Below are positions 43,764-51,541 of a stretch of DNA of 64,000 nt, in pieces; position 1 is the stretch's first letter; each line of letters begins with the position of its first letter. Source of the DNA: Foliimonas ilicis (GTDB lineage: Bacteria; Pseudomonadota; Alphaproteobacteria; Rhizobiales; Rhizobiaceae); the NCBI RefSeq assembly GCF_039939195.1, contig NZ_JBDUUH010000002.1:124001-188000 (forward strand), written 5' to 3'. Both the position numbers and the translations under genes were made by a program. The notes beneath the pieces are model-generated. The model did no database searches and was not told the origin of the DNA. It worked only from the letters and a program-made list of their open reading frames with translations.

Positions 43764-44536
43764 GGCATTGTTTACATCCGACTGTTTTTGGATTCTTCTG
43801 CTGCCTATCATGTGATTTGGTGGGGAGAAAAAGGATGGACTGTCCAAATTGCCAGAGCCAGGATTTGCGCAAGACCGGTCGCAAGGACGGGGCGCAACGC
43901 TATTGCTGCCGGTCGTGCGGACGCTACTGTACGGATAGGCCTCGCCGGTTCAGCCCGCAAACCAAAGCGCAGGCTGTGGACATGTATCTCAACAATGTCG
44001 GCATCCGCAAAATCGCGCGCTTTGTCGGCGCCTCGCCGGCCGGCGTGTTGCGCTGGATACGCAAGGAGCATGAGGCCGTTCAGGCGCGGCTGGCCAAGTC
44101 TGGCCCAGCCTGTGTGGCTGAGGCCGACATTATCGAGATGGACGAGATCTATACTTTCGTTCAAAAAAACAGCAGCGGGCGGTGATCTGGACCGCCTTCA
44201 GCCGCCGTCAGAACCGGGTCGTTGCCTATCAGGCGTGACGAGCGCCATGACCATCTACCGGCTCGTCAAACAGGCCGTGGGCACGATCGAGGCGATCTAT
44301 ACCGATGCCAACTCCTGCTATCATCTGGCCTTCGAGCGCATGGGGATCGGCGAGCCTCATACCCAGACCAAGGCGCAGACACATCTGATCGAGGCGTCCA
44401 ACTCATCGATCCGCGACAACCTCGCCCGCTTCAACCGGCGATCAAAGCGCTTTTCAAAAACCCATCAAATGCTCGACATAACCCTCGCACTGTTCTTCAA
44501 CAGGCATCTCATTACGAGTCCAATGTAAACACTGCC
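43764..44536 (+). mobile_element. IS1-family insertion sequence (773 bp)
   Basis: The ends begin GG and share imperfect inverted repeats (GGCATTGTTTACAT left, GGCAGTGTTTACAT for the right end read inward), and the element is flanked by a 9-bp direct duplication CCTTGAGGG. Length (773 bp), GG termini and 9-bp duplication all fit IS1 elements (about 770 bp). It carries one interrupted transposase gene. The insertion is in a palindromic repeat, a common target of Brucella-group ISs. Confidence 0.88.
43835..44528 (+). pseudogene. IS1-family transposase, disrupted
   Basis: The first part (ATG 43835 to a stop at 44183-44185) has the zinc-binding N-terminus MDCPNCQSQDLRKTG...YCCRSCGRYC, a helix-turn-helix and the first catalytic aspartate in EMDEIYTFV. 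A seven-A run at 44163-44169 offers the -1 frameshift that IS1 transposases use. The shifted frame reads RAVIWTAFSRRQNRVVAYQA and stops at 44236-44238. The rest (YTDANSCYHLAF, IEASNSSIRDNLARFNRRSKRFSK) is in a third frame, so an extra indel near 44230 has broken the gene. Confidence 0.8.
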
Positions 44537-44630
44537 CCTTGAGGGGGAGATGTCCGGCAGGACAGAGGGGGGTGCCTCGCGATTCCATGAAAACCAAAAA
44601 GCTCTAGCAACTCATTCCTCCAACAAAAAA

Positions 44631-44652
44631 GCCGCCGGTTTTACCCGGCGGC
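44631..44652 (-). terminator. Rho-independent terminator of tig
   Basis: GCCGCCGG (44631-44638) pairs with CCGGCGGC (44645-44652) around a seven-base loop (44639-44644 with flanks). On the minus strand it is followed by TTTTTTG. It sits 25 bases past the tig stop. Confidence 0.9.
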
Positions 44653-44677
44653 TTTTCTTTTTCATAAAACCCGAAGA

Positions 44678-46153
44678 TTATTCGGCGTCGCCTTCCTTGG
44701 CGGCTTTCTTCTTCGGAGCGGCCTTCTTCTTAGGCTCTTCGCTCTTTTCTGCCTTGTCGTCGTCGGTCTTCTTCTTCGACGCCTTCTTGGCAGGCTTTGC
44801 CTTTTCCTCGCCTTCCTCGTCGTCAGCAAGCAACTCGTCCTTGCTGACTTTCTGGTCGGTCACGGAAATCTGCGAAAGCAGGTGATCGATGACCTTTTCC
44901 TCGAAGAGAGGTGCGCGGATGGAGGTCAGCGCGTCGGGGTTGCCGCGATAGAATTCGAAGGCTTCCTGCTGCTGATCGCCAGGGAAGCGGCGGATCGTCT
45001 CGAACAGGGCGCGCTGAAGTTCTTCGTCGGTGACCTGAACCGCTGCCTTCTCGCCGATTTCGGCAAGAACCAGGCCAAGGCGCACGCGGCGCTCGGCCAG
45101 ACGGCGATACTCAGTGCGTGCCTCTTCTTCTGTCGTCTCTTCGTCAGCGAAGGTACGGCCGGCGGCCTCGAGATCGCGCGACACCTGATTCCAGATGTTG
45201 TTGAACTCGGCTTCGATGAGGTTCGAAGGCGCCTCGAACTTGTAGGCTTCGTCGAGCTGGTCGAGAAGCTGGCGCTTGATCTTCTGGCGCGTGACCTGAC
45301 CGAACTGGTTTTCGATCTGGCCGCGAACGATTTCACGCAGCTTGTCGAGCGATTCGAGGCCGAGATTCTTGGCCGTCTCGTCGTTGAGCTCGAGCTTGCC
45401 CGGCTTGGCGACTTCCTTGACGGTGACGTCGAAGGTCGCTTCCTTGCCTGCAAGATGGGCTGCGTTGTAGTTTTCCGGGAAGGTTACGGTAATCTGCTTT
45501 ATGTCGTCAGCCTTGGTGCCGACGAGCTGTTCTTCGAAGCCCGGGATGAACTCTTTCGAGCCGAGAACCAGCGGCTGATCGCCACCGGTGCCGCCGTCGA
45601 ATGCAACGCCGTCGATCTTGCCGACATAGTCGATCGTCACGCGGTCGCCGTCTTCGGCCTTGCCCTTTTTGGTCTCGAAGGTGCGCGACGATTCTGCGAC
45701 GCGGCGGACCTGCTCGTCGATTTCCTCTTCAGCCACGTCATAAACCTGACGGGTGACGGCAATCTTGGAGAAATCCTGGATTTCGATGACCGGGATAATT
45801 TCATAAGCGAGCTGGAATTCGAAATCCGAACCACCGGCCAGAATCTTTTCTGCTTCCTTCTCATCTTCGGTCATGATGACCTCAGGCTGCATTGCAGCCT
45901 TTTCGCCGCGCTCGCTGATAATGTTGCGGGCGGAGTTGTTGAGAATTTCATTGACCACTTCGGCCATGAAGGACTTGCCGTACACCTTGCGCAGGTGCTG
46001 CATCGGCACCTTGCCGGGGCGGAAGCCGTTGATGCGAACCTTGTCCTTGGCATCCGAGAGCCGCGCCAGGAGTTTGGCTTCCAAATCTCCGGCGGGTACG
46101 GTGACCTTGATTTCGCGTTTCAGGCCGGAGTTAAGCGTTTCGGTTACCTGCAT
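44678..46153 (-). CDS. tig: Trigger factor, ribosome-associated chaperone
   Basis: Encodes 491 residues from ATG 46153 (AAAGG upstream); the frame to 46405 reads far into non-coding sequence. The N-terminal ribosome-binding domain includes MQVTETLNSGLKREIKVTVP and the signature region GFRPGKVPMQHLRKVYG. A central FKBP-type peptidyl-prolyl isomerase domain contains GDRVTIDYVGKIDGVAFDGGTGG. The C-terminal helical arms are followed by a long Lys/Glu/Ala-rich tail (about 455-491). It meets nascent chains at the ribosome exit. Confidence 0.96.
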   Translation of the reverse strand: MQVTETLNSGLKREIKVTVPAGDLEAKLLARLSDAKDKVRINGFRPGKVPMQHLRKVYGKSFMAEVVNEILNNSARNIISERGEKAAMQPEVIMTEDEKEAEKILAGGSDFEFQLAYEIIPVIEIQDFSKIAVTRQVYDVAEEEIDEQVRRVAESSRTFETKKGKAEDGDRVTIDYVGKIDGVAFDGGTGGDQPLVLGSKEFIPGFEEQLVGTKADDIKQITVTFPENYNAAHLAGKEATFDVTVKEVAKPGKLELNDETAKNLGLESLDKLREIVRGQIENQFGQVTRQKIKRQLLDQLDEAYKFEAPSNLIEAEFNNIWNQVSRDLEAAGRTFADEETTEEEARTEYRRLAERRVRLGLVLAEIGEKAAVQVTDEELQRALFETIRRFPGDQQQEAFEFYRGNPDALTSIRAPLFEEKVIDHLLSQISVTDQKVSKDELLADDEEGEEKAKPAKKASKKKTDDDKAEKSEEPKKKAAPKKKAAKEGDAE

Positions 46154-46503
46154 TGTCAAACCTTTGTTTTCACGAATGCCGTTTGCATAAACGGCGCTAC
46201 CGTTCAGCCTGCCGGAATTTCTTGCCGGGGTGGCTTTCGGTGAGGGAGAGAACCGGAACCACGGCAGGCCGATACCCGCGTGGAACCAAATGTTCTTGGA
46301 GATACGCTTCAAGAATGCAAGTAAGTGTTTGTTTTTCCTGCTTCTTACTACATCCGTCAAAAGCGGATCGTCATATCCCGTCACATTTGCCCCGCCTTTT
46401 GTCACAGGCGGGCTTAATTTTCAACTATCTTCGCATATCCGGCAGAGATCATGTCGCGCCGGACATTGACAGAATGATGGCCACGTGAGATTTGGCATTC
46501 CGC
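46154..46503. other. Divergent intergenic region, tig and tRNA-Leu
   Basis: A 350-bp gap with the tig promoter (minus) and the tRNA-Leu promoter (plus). The hairpin CCCGCCT (46391-46397) with AGGCGGG (46406-46412) lies inside. No credible reading frame is seen. Confidence 0.5.
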
Positions 46504-46587
46504 GCGGGTATGGCGGAATTGGTAGACGCACCAGATTTAGGTTCTGGCGCCAAAAGCGTGGGGGTTCGAGTCCCTCTACCCGCACCA
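46504..46587 (+). tRNA. tRNA-Leu (anticodon UAG)
   Basis: An 84-nt gene including the encoded CCA. Acceptor stem GCGGGTA pairs with TACCCGC. The anticodon loop TTTAGGT holds TAG, reading CUA leucine codons. The long variable arm and the T-loop GTTCGAGTC are visible. Confidence 0.97.
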
Positions 46588-46622
46588 CAATCTCAAAGAC
46601 TTCATTGCCTGAGCGACGAACC

Positions 46623-47201
46623 TCAATAAAGAGGCTCATCGTAGAGAACGACATCGCCGTCGAGCAGCGATTTTATCTGGGCGGTGCCATCGCTTGAGAC
46701 TGCAGCCCGGATCGCGAAGCTGCGCAGGCGCATGTCGCGTTCGATGTCCTTGCCCTCGCCTTCCGGCAGATAGAAGCGTTCGATTCCGTAATCGACGAGA
46801 AGCGTCGCGTCCTGTTCGGCAAACCAGCGCGAGGAGACGGTGCCCTTGATGTTGACCTCGCCTTCGGCGGGTGATGGCAGCGGGCCGAACGACGCTGAGA
46901 TCGCGTGCCAATAATTGTCCTCACCCGATTTGAGGCGAACATGGATCGTTCGGCCCTCGAGCAATTCCGTCTCGGAAGGCTTGTCCGTGATGATCGTAAG
47001 CGGGACGCGTGAAATATCGTAACCTAGCCGCACATAATCTCCACGCAGCAGATCGCGCGGATCGACAGGCTCGACTTTCAGCAGAACCTCCTGCCCCTGG
47101 CGGATGATGGCTGCTCGTCCGGCAATCATCCATGACAGGAAACCGATTTGCAGGGCGGCAAGGACAATGGCCGAGATCAAAAGGCGGTGGCGGGCCATCA
47201 T
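46623..47201 (-). CDS. GDYXXLXY-domain membrane-anchored protein
   Basis: Encodes 192 residues from ATG 47201, which overlaps the upstream stop (ATGATG); the frame to 47348 is not needed. One N-terminal membrane segment (about 7-27) precedes a periplasmic domain that contains the GDYVRLGY motif. This family is found next to DUF2157 membrane proteins and the pair may act together. Function unknown. Confidence 0.85.
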   Translation of the reverse strand: MMARHRLLISAIVLAALQIGFLSWMIAGRAAIIRQGQEVLLKVEPVDPRDLLRGDYVRLGYDISRVPLTIITDKPSETELLEGRTIHVRLKSGEDNYWHAISASFGPLPSPAEGEVNIKGTVSSRWFAEQDATLLVDYGIERFYLPEGEGKDIERDMRLRSFAIRAAVSSDGTAQIKSLLDGDVVLYDEPLY

Positions 47202-48307
47202 GCTGCTCCCCCCGCTGCCGCAGGCGTTTTCATGCGCTTTTCGATGCGGATGATGATGTAAGCTGCAAGTCCAAGCACAAGCCCGGATGCGAGGAACAGG
47301 CCTGCCGTGCCAAGCATGGTACCCATCATCACTCCATAGACGAAGCAAAGTTCCAGGCTGAAGCCGAGATATGCCAGCCAGCGCAGCGCGCGGCTTTCGC
47401 GTCCTGCCAGCACGACCGCAGCGGCTGTTCCGGCAAAGACGACCAAGGCCGTCACCACAAGCGACGCAGTTTCATCCACCTGATCGATTTGAATGATCGC
47501 CATACCCGTCAAAAAGCCGAGCAGCCCATGAATGGGCAAACCGCCATCGAGGCGCACGATCTTTTCAACCTGCTCCGGCAGATAGACGGAAGCGATGAAA
47601 ACCAGCACCGAAATAACCGAAAGCGCTGCCGCGATCGGGATCAGGTCATGGGCGGCGGCGAGAAACGCCATATAGAAAATGAGCGAAAGCAGGATGACAT
47701 GGCGCGCGGCACGGCTTTGCGTCCAATAGGAAATCAGCCAGACGCCAGCGGCGAGCAGCAAATACAGATGCGAGAGCGGGTTATAGTCCCAGATCGAGAT
47801 TTCGCTTACGAACAGCCAGGCCATGGCTATACCGGCGCTGGCGACCGTCAATGGGCCTGAGCGCAGCAGGATAGCGGCAAGCGCCGTTCCTAAGAGCCAG
47901 ACGATGATCGCGGAGGCTTCGTCTCCCGACAGGTGATACATCTGGCCGATCAGCGCTATCGATCCGCCGAACGCAGCGGCGGCTATGAGCCATAGCGCCT
48001 GAGCAAGCGCATCGTGGTCGCGCAGTTTCAATAGCGCGCCGCCGATGTAGCCGGTGGCGATGACGGCAAACAGCAGAAGCACGCGTGCCAGGCGCGGGAT
48101 CATTTCCCAGTTGGCGGCGACGAAAATCAGGATCGCTGCTGAAAACAGCAACGCGGCCATGATCGCCAGAATGTTCCCGAAGCTCAAAAAACGGCGTTCG
48201 TTTGCTTCGACATCGGTTGCCAGAATGGTTCCGGTCGAAGCGTCGATAAAGCCGTTTTCGACCCACCGCGCGATGTCCCGCTTTACCCTTGTGGAGTAGC
48301 CCGCCAT
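47198..48307 (-). CDS. DUF2157-family polytopic membrane protein
   Basis: Encodes 369 residues: an N-terminal soluble region (residues 1-35, RDIARWVENGFIDAST) and about ten membrane segments, as in DUF2157 proteins. Its stop overlaps the start of the GDYXXLXY gene by four bases (47198-47201), so the two are co-translated. The role is unknown; the pairing is conserved across Rhizobiales. Confidence 0.88.
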   Translation of the reverse strand: MAGYSTRVKRDIARWVENGFIDASTGTILATDVEANERRFLSFGNILAIMAALLFSAAILIFVAANWEMIPRLARVLLLFAVIATGYIGGALLKLRDHDALAQALWLIAAAAFGGSIALIGQMYHLSGDEASAIIVWLLGTALAAILLRSGPLTVASAGIAMAWLFVSEISIWDYNPLSHLYLLLAAGVWLISYWTQSRAARHVILLSLIFYMAFLAAAHDLIPIAAALSVISVLVFIASVYLPEQVEKIVRLDGGLPIHGLLGFLTGMAIIQIDQVDETASLVVTALVVFAGTAAAVVLAGRESRALRWLAYLGFSLELCFVYGVMMGTMLGTAGLFLASGLVLGLAAYIIIRIEKRMKTPAAAGGAA

Positions 48308-48417
48308 GCATTTTCCCTAAAACGCTAGAAATAAGAGCGAAGTTTTTCAAGCCGCTGAGGTTACGGCGCTTTTTCGTTTCGGTGATCCGGCTAATGAGTC
48401 CCGAAATGCCATTCATG

Positions 48418-48450
48418 TTGCATTGCACAATTTGCATTGCAGCCATGCAA
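48418..48450 (+). promoter_or_regulatory. LysR-type palindrome upstream of the DUF1127 gene
   Basis: TTGCAT (48432-48437), seven bases, then ATGCAA (48445-48450): a perfect inverted repeat with the length of a LysR-type site. A direct copy of TTGCATTGCA lies at 48418-48427, 14 bp upstream. It is 88 bases before the DUF1127 start. In Brucella abortus the LysR regulator VtlR activates small DUF1127-type genes, so it is an obvious candidate binder; this is inference. Confidence 0.55.
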
Positions 48451-48537
48451 CGATAGCTATTCAAAAGCGAAATGAACAAGCCTATCTACGCCTCGTAAGC
48501 AAGAATAAATGATCCTAGTGAAGAAACGAGAACAATC

Positions 48538-48678
48538 ATGAACCTGATCCGCAACTACCGCAACTGGCGCCGCTACCGTGAAACCGTCTCGGAGCTGAGC
48601 CGCCTTTCGAACCGCGAACTCACCGATCTCGGCATCAGCCGCAGCGACATTCCTTTCGTCGCTCGCAAGTCGGTCTAA
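48538..48678 (+). CDS. DUF1127 small arginine-rich protein
   Basis: Encodes 46 residues. The pattern NWRRYRETVSELSRLSNRELTDLGISRSDIP is the DUF1127 domain; such proteins are small, basic and often bind RNA or affect RNA turnover. It heads a transcript that continues into three anti-Shine-Dalgarno stem-loops. In Rhodobacter sphaeroides the equivalent gene (ccaF1) is co-transcribed with CcsR RNAs and modulates stress responses. The ribosome binding site GAAACGAGAA is weak. Confidence 0.85.
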   Translation: MNLIRNYRNWRRYRETVSELSRLSNRELTDLGISRSDIPFVARKSV

Positions 48679-48693
48679 AAAGGAATTTCGTCG

Positions 48694-48715
48694 AGGCCTA
48701 CCTCCTCCCAGGCCT
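48694..48715 (+). ncRNA. CCUCCUCCC stem-loop 1 (cuckoo/CcsR-like RNA)
   Basis: Stem AGGCC (48694-48698) with GGCCT (48711-48715), loop exposing CCTCCTCCC at 48701-48709. The loop is complementary to the Shine-Dalgarno GGAGG. First of three. Confidence 0.8.
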
Positions 48716-48725
48716 TGATGGATAC

Positions 48726-48757
48726 GACCAGCTTTCACCTCCTCCCGATTGCTGGTC
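48726..48757 (+). ncRNA. CCUCCUCCC stem-loop 2 (cuckoo/CcsR-like RNA)
   Basis: Stem GACCAGC (48726-48732) with GCTGGTC (48751-48757); CCTCCTCCC at 48738-48746 is in the loop. Confidence 0.85.
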
Positions 48758-48767
48758 GCTCAAAACG

Positions 48768-48799
48768 ACACCCGCCGAACCTCCTCCCTCGGCGGGTGT
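48768..48799 (+). ncRNA. CCUCCUCCC stem-loop 3 and terminator
   Basis: Stem ACACCCGCCGA (48768-48778) with TCGGCGGGTGT (48789-48799), 11 base pairs, CCTCCTCCC at 48780-48788 in the loop. A short T/G-rich run follows, so it probably also ends the transcript. Confidence 0.85.
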
Positions 48800-48882
48800 T
48801 GTTGTATCTGGGGTCCAGCTAGGACCAATCGGACGTCTTTCTCCCGATTGCATTGTGCCGAACATCGGCTTATTTCCCCCTC

Positions 48883-50295
48883 ATGACAAAAACTTTGCAC
48901 ATTATCGGCGGCGGTTTGGCCGGGTCCGAGGCCGCATGGCAGGCAGCGCAGGCAGGCGTGTCCGTCGTGCTTCATGAAATGCGCCCGGTGCGCGGCACCG
49001 ATGCCCACAAGACCGACAGTCTTGCCGAGCTCGTCTGCTCCAATTCCTTCCGCTCCGACGATGCTCAAAACAACGCCGTTGGCCTGCTTCATGCAGAAAT
49101 GCGCCTTGCAGGCTCGTTGATCATGAGTGCAGGCGATGCCAATCAGGTGCCTGCCGGCGGTGCGCTGGCGGTGGATCGCGATGGATTCGCAGAAGCCGTG
49201 ACTGCCCGCATCGAAGCGCATCCGTTGATCGAGATCAGCCGCGAGGAAGTCGCAGGCCTGCCGCCGCAGGATTGGGACCAGACGATCATCGCCACCGGCC
49301 CTTTGACTGCACCTGCTTTGGCAGAGGCAATCGCTGCCGAAACCGGCGCCGACGCACTGGCTTTCTTCGACGCGATTGCTCCGATCATCCATTTCGATAC
49401 GATCGACATGGACACTTGCTGGTTCCAGTCGCGCTACGACAAGGTCGGTCCCGGCGGGACGGGCAAGGACTACATCAACTGCCCGATGGACAAGGAGCAG
49501 TATTTCGCATTCGTCCAGGCGCTGATCGACGGCGGCAAGACCGAATTCAAGCAATGGGAAGGCACGCCCTATTTCGATGGCTGCCTGCCGATCGAGATCA
49601 TGGCCGAGCGCGGCGTCGAGACGCTGCGGCACGGCCCGATGAAGCCGATGGGCCTGACCAACGCGCACAAGCCCGATGAAAAGGCCTATGCGGTCGTCCA
49701 GCTACGTCAGGACAATGCGCTCGGCACGCTCTACAACATGGTCGGCTTCCAGACGAAGCTGAAACATGGCGAGCAGGTTCGCATTTTCCGCATGATTCCC
49801 GGCCTCGAAAACGCGGATTTCGCACGTCTCGGCGGTCTGCACCGCAATACCTACATCAATTCACCGACACTTCTTGACCCAACCCTGCAACTGAAAAGCC
49901 GTCCGGGCTTGCGCTTTGCGGGCCAGATCACTGGCTGCGAAGGCTATGTCGAATCCGCTGCAATCGGGCTTCTGGCCGGACGCTTCGCCGCTGCGGAGCT
50001 GTTGGGCCATGCGCTTGAACTGCCGCCGGTAACGACGGGCTTCGGCGCATTGCTGAACCACATCACCGGCGGGCATATCGTTTCGGATGATGAACCCGGA
50101 AAACGCTCTTTCCAGCCGATGAATGTCAATTTCGGCCTGTTTCCGCCTGTGGAAATTCAAAAACCCGAAGGCAAACGCTTTCGTGGTAAGGAAAAAACGA
50201 TCGCAAAGCGCCAGGCTATCACTGGTCGTGCCTTGGCAGATTGCCGCGAGTGGCTGGGATTGGCTCCCGCTGAAGAAGTACAGGCCGCCGAATAA
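48883..50295 (+). CDS. trmFO: tRNA (uracil-5-)-methyltransferase, folate- and FAD-dependent
   Basis: Encodes 470 residues from ATG 48883. TrmFO methylates U54 of tRNA using methylenetetrahydrofolate and FADH2. The N-terminus LHIIGGGLAGSEAAWQAAQAGV is the FAD-binding motif. Further signatures are RPVRGTDAHKTDSLAELVCSNSFRSD, CWFQSRYDKVGPGGTGKDYINCPMDKEQY and the GQITGCEGYVESAAIGLLAGR segment. It lies downstream of the DUF1127/cuckoo cluster and converges on the phytoene-synthase-like gene with no gap. Confidence 0.96.
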   Translation: MTKTLHIIGGGLAGSEAAWQAAQAGVSVVLHEMRPVRGTDAHKTDSLAELVCSNSFRSDDAQNNAVGLLHAEMRLAGSLIMSAGDANQVPAGGALAVDRDGFAEAVTARIEAHPLIEISREEVAGLPPQDWDQTIIATGPLTAPALAEAIAAETGADALAFFDAIAPIIHFDTIDMDTCWFQSRYDKVGPGGTGKDYINCPMDKEQYFAFVQALIDGGKTEFKQWEGTPYFDGCLPIEIMAERGVETLRHGPMKPMGLTNAHKPDEKAYAVVQLRQDNALGTLYNMVGFQTKLKHGEQVRIFRMIPGLENADFARLGGLHRNTYINSPTLLDPTLQLKSRPGLRFAGQITGCEGYVESAAIGLLAGRFAAAELLGHALELPPVTTGFGALLNHITGGHIVSDDEPGKRSFQPMNVNFGLFPPVEIQKPEGKRFRGKEKTIAKRQAITGRALADCREWLGLAPAEEVQAAE

Positions 50296-51159
50296 TCAGG
50301 CGGCCCAGCCGCGCGTTGCGCGGCGAAAAAGCAGCCATTGTTTTCGCCATTGCGAAACCTGCCCGAGCTTTCCTAGCAGCAGGTCGCGCGGGTGTTTTTC
50401 CACCTCTGCCAATACAGATTTTGTCAGCGCCAGCGGCAGAAATGCCGGGCGCAAACTTTCCGGCAATTGGCTGGCGCGGCTTTCGAAGGCGACGAGATGC
50501 TCGCGGGCAAGCGCCGTCATCGCTGACACGGCACCCAAGGCAGACGGCGAATCCTTGCTCTCCAGAAACTCCTCGGGCGTCGTGCCTGCGGCCGCCAGAA
50601 GATCGCGTGGGATGAAACATTGCCCGCGTGCGCGATGGATTGGCAAAAGCGTTAGGATTCCCGTCATCGCCTGCGCGCAACCGGCGTGGCCTGCCGCCTC
50701 GGCGGAACCGGCCGCAGCGGCAGGATCGAGCACAAGCGCGCTTAGCTGGATGATCGCGCCTGCCGTTTCGCCACAATAACCTTCGAGATCGGTTCGAGAC
50801 GGCATCGGATCATCGTAAAGATCGAAAATGCGCGCTTCGAGATAGTCGAGAAACGCCTGCTTCGGCAGGCCATATTCGCGAATAGCGGATAAAAGCTGCT
50901 CGGCAACGGGATGCCCCGAAGCGTCATCATCCGCGCCCGCCTCGATCACATCGCGCCACCATTGCAGGCGTACTTCGCCGGGCAGCGCCTCGCGGATGCG
51001 ATCGCGCACGCTGGCGATCTCCGCATTGAAGGCATAGAGCGCCAGAAGCGCGCCGCGCTTGCCTTCGGGCGCATAAAGCGTCGTCAGATAGCGGTCGCGA
51101 TCAGTGGAACGTACGTTTTCCAGAACGATGTCGGCGTTGTTCTTCACGTCAGTCCACAA
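50296..51159 (-). CDS. Squalene/phytoene synthase-family protein, NDUFAF6-like
   Basis: Encodes 287 residues. DRDRYLTTLYAPEGKRGALLALYAFNAEIASVRDRI, RLQWWRDVIEAG and the DLEGYCGETAGAIIQL region match the isoprenoid synthase fold; the aspartate-rich motifs of true synthases are degraded. Members next to an Mth938-like gene and secDF in alphaproteobacteria correspond to the human complex I assembly factor NDUFAF6, so an assembly role is likely, with no carotenoid pathway in sight. Its start overlaps the Mth938-like gene by 11 bases. Confidence 0.82.
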   Translation of the reverse strand: MWTDVKNNADIVLENVRSTDRDRYLTTLYAPEGKRGALLALYAFNAEIASVRDRIREALPGEVRLQWWRDVIEAGADDDASGHPVAEQLLSAIREYGLPKQAFLDYLEARIFDLYDDPMPSRTDLEGYCGETAGAIIQLSALVLDPAAAAGSAEAAGHAGCAQAMTGILTLLPIHRARGQCFIPRDLLAAAGTTPEEFLESKDSPSALGAVSAMTALAREHLVAFESRASQLPESLRPAFLPLALTKSVLAEVEKHPRDLLLGKLGQVSQWRKQWLLFRRATRGWAA

Positions 51160-51538
51160 CGATTAGTGCTGCGGCAGCGGCGCGCTCTTCGGCAAGCAGC
51201 ACATTGTAAGTGCGCACAGCCGCTCCGGTGGACATCGGATCGGCGGAAATGCCCGCATTGCGGAACGCTTCGCGAAGGGCTGCGGGAAGCGGTCGCAGAT
51301 CATTTCCGGTTCCGACCAGAAGAATCTCGACGGATGCGCTTTCCGCCAGAAGCAGCGCGAAATCCTCGACACTCAGCCGCGCTGGATCGGCAGGCGTCCA
51401 GCCATGTATCCCCGAAGGCAGGCAAAGGATCGAGCCGCGATGCGACATATCGGCAAAGCGGAACCCGCCATTGCCATAGGCTTCAATGGGGGCGCGGCCC
51501 GGAAAATGGGCGTCGCGAACAAGAATTCCCTTCGTCAT
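51149..51538 (-). CDS. Mth938-like (DUF498) protein, NDUFAF3-type
   Basis: Encodes 129 residues. The pattern with FPGRAPIEAYGNGGFRFADMSHRGSILCLPSGIHGW and EILLVGTGNDLRPLPAALREAFRNAGIS is the Mth938/DUF498 fold, related to the human complex I assembly factor NDUFAF3. It is four bases from secDF and overlaps the NDUFAF6-like gene by 11 bases. Together they suggest a complex I assembly pair in the secDF neighbourhood. Confidence 0.86.
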   Translation of the reverse strand: MTKGILVRDAHFPGRAPIEAYGNGGFRFADMSHRGSILCLPSGIHGWTPADPARLSVEDFALLLAESASVEILLVGTGNDLRPLPAALREAFRNAGISADPMSTGAAVRTYNVLLAEERAAAAALIVVD

Positions 51539-51541
51539 GAA

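Larger units (their letters stand above)
43599..44594. repeat. Palindromic repeat copy B, split by an IS1-family element
   Basis: The flanks (TTCATTTTTA and GATTCCAT) and arms match copy A at 27280-27490. The insertion at 43764-44536 interrupts the right arm, with a 9-bp target duplication CCTTGAGGG (43755-43763 and 44537-44545). The centre is in inverted orientation relative to copy A. Confidence 0.85.

Noticed and set aside
46391..46412. Hairpin in the tig upstream region as a terminator
   Set aside because: No gene ends there and T-runs are short on both sides; kept only as a structure in the intergenic entry.
50296..51159. Carotenoid or hopanoid biosynthesis function for the phytoene-synthase-like gene
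   Set aside because: No desaturase, cyclase or other isoprenoid gene nearby; the context beside an Mth938-like gene and secDF fits an assembly factor better.
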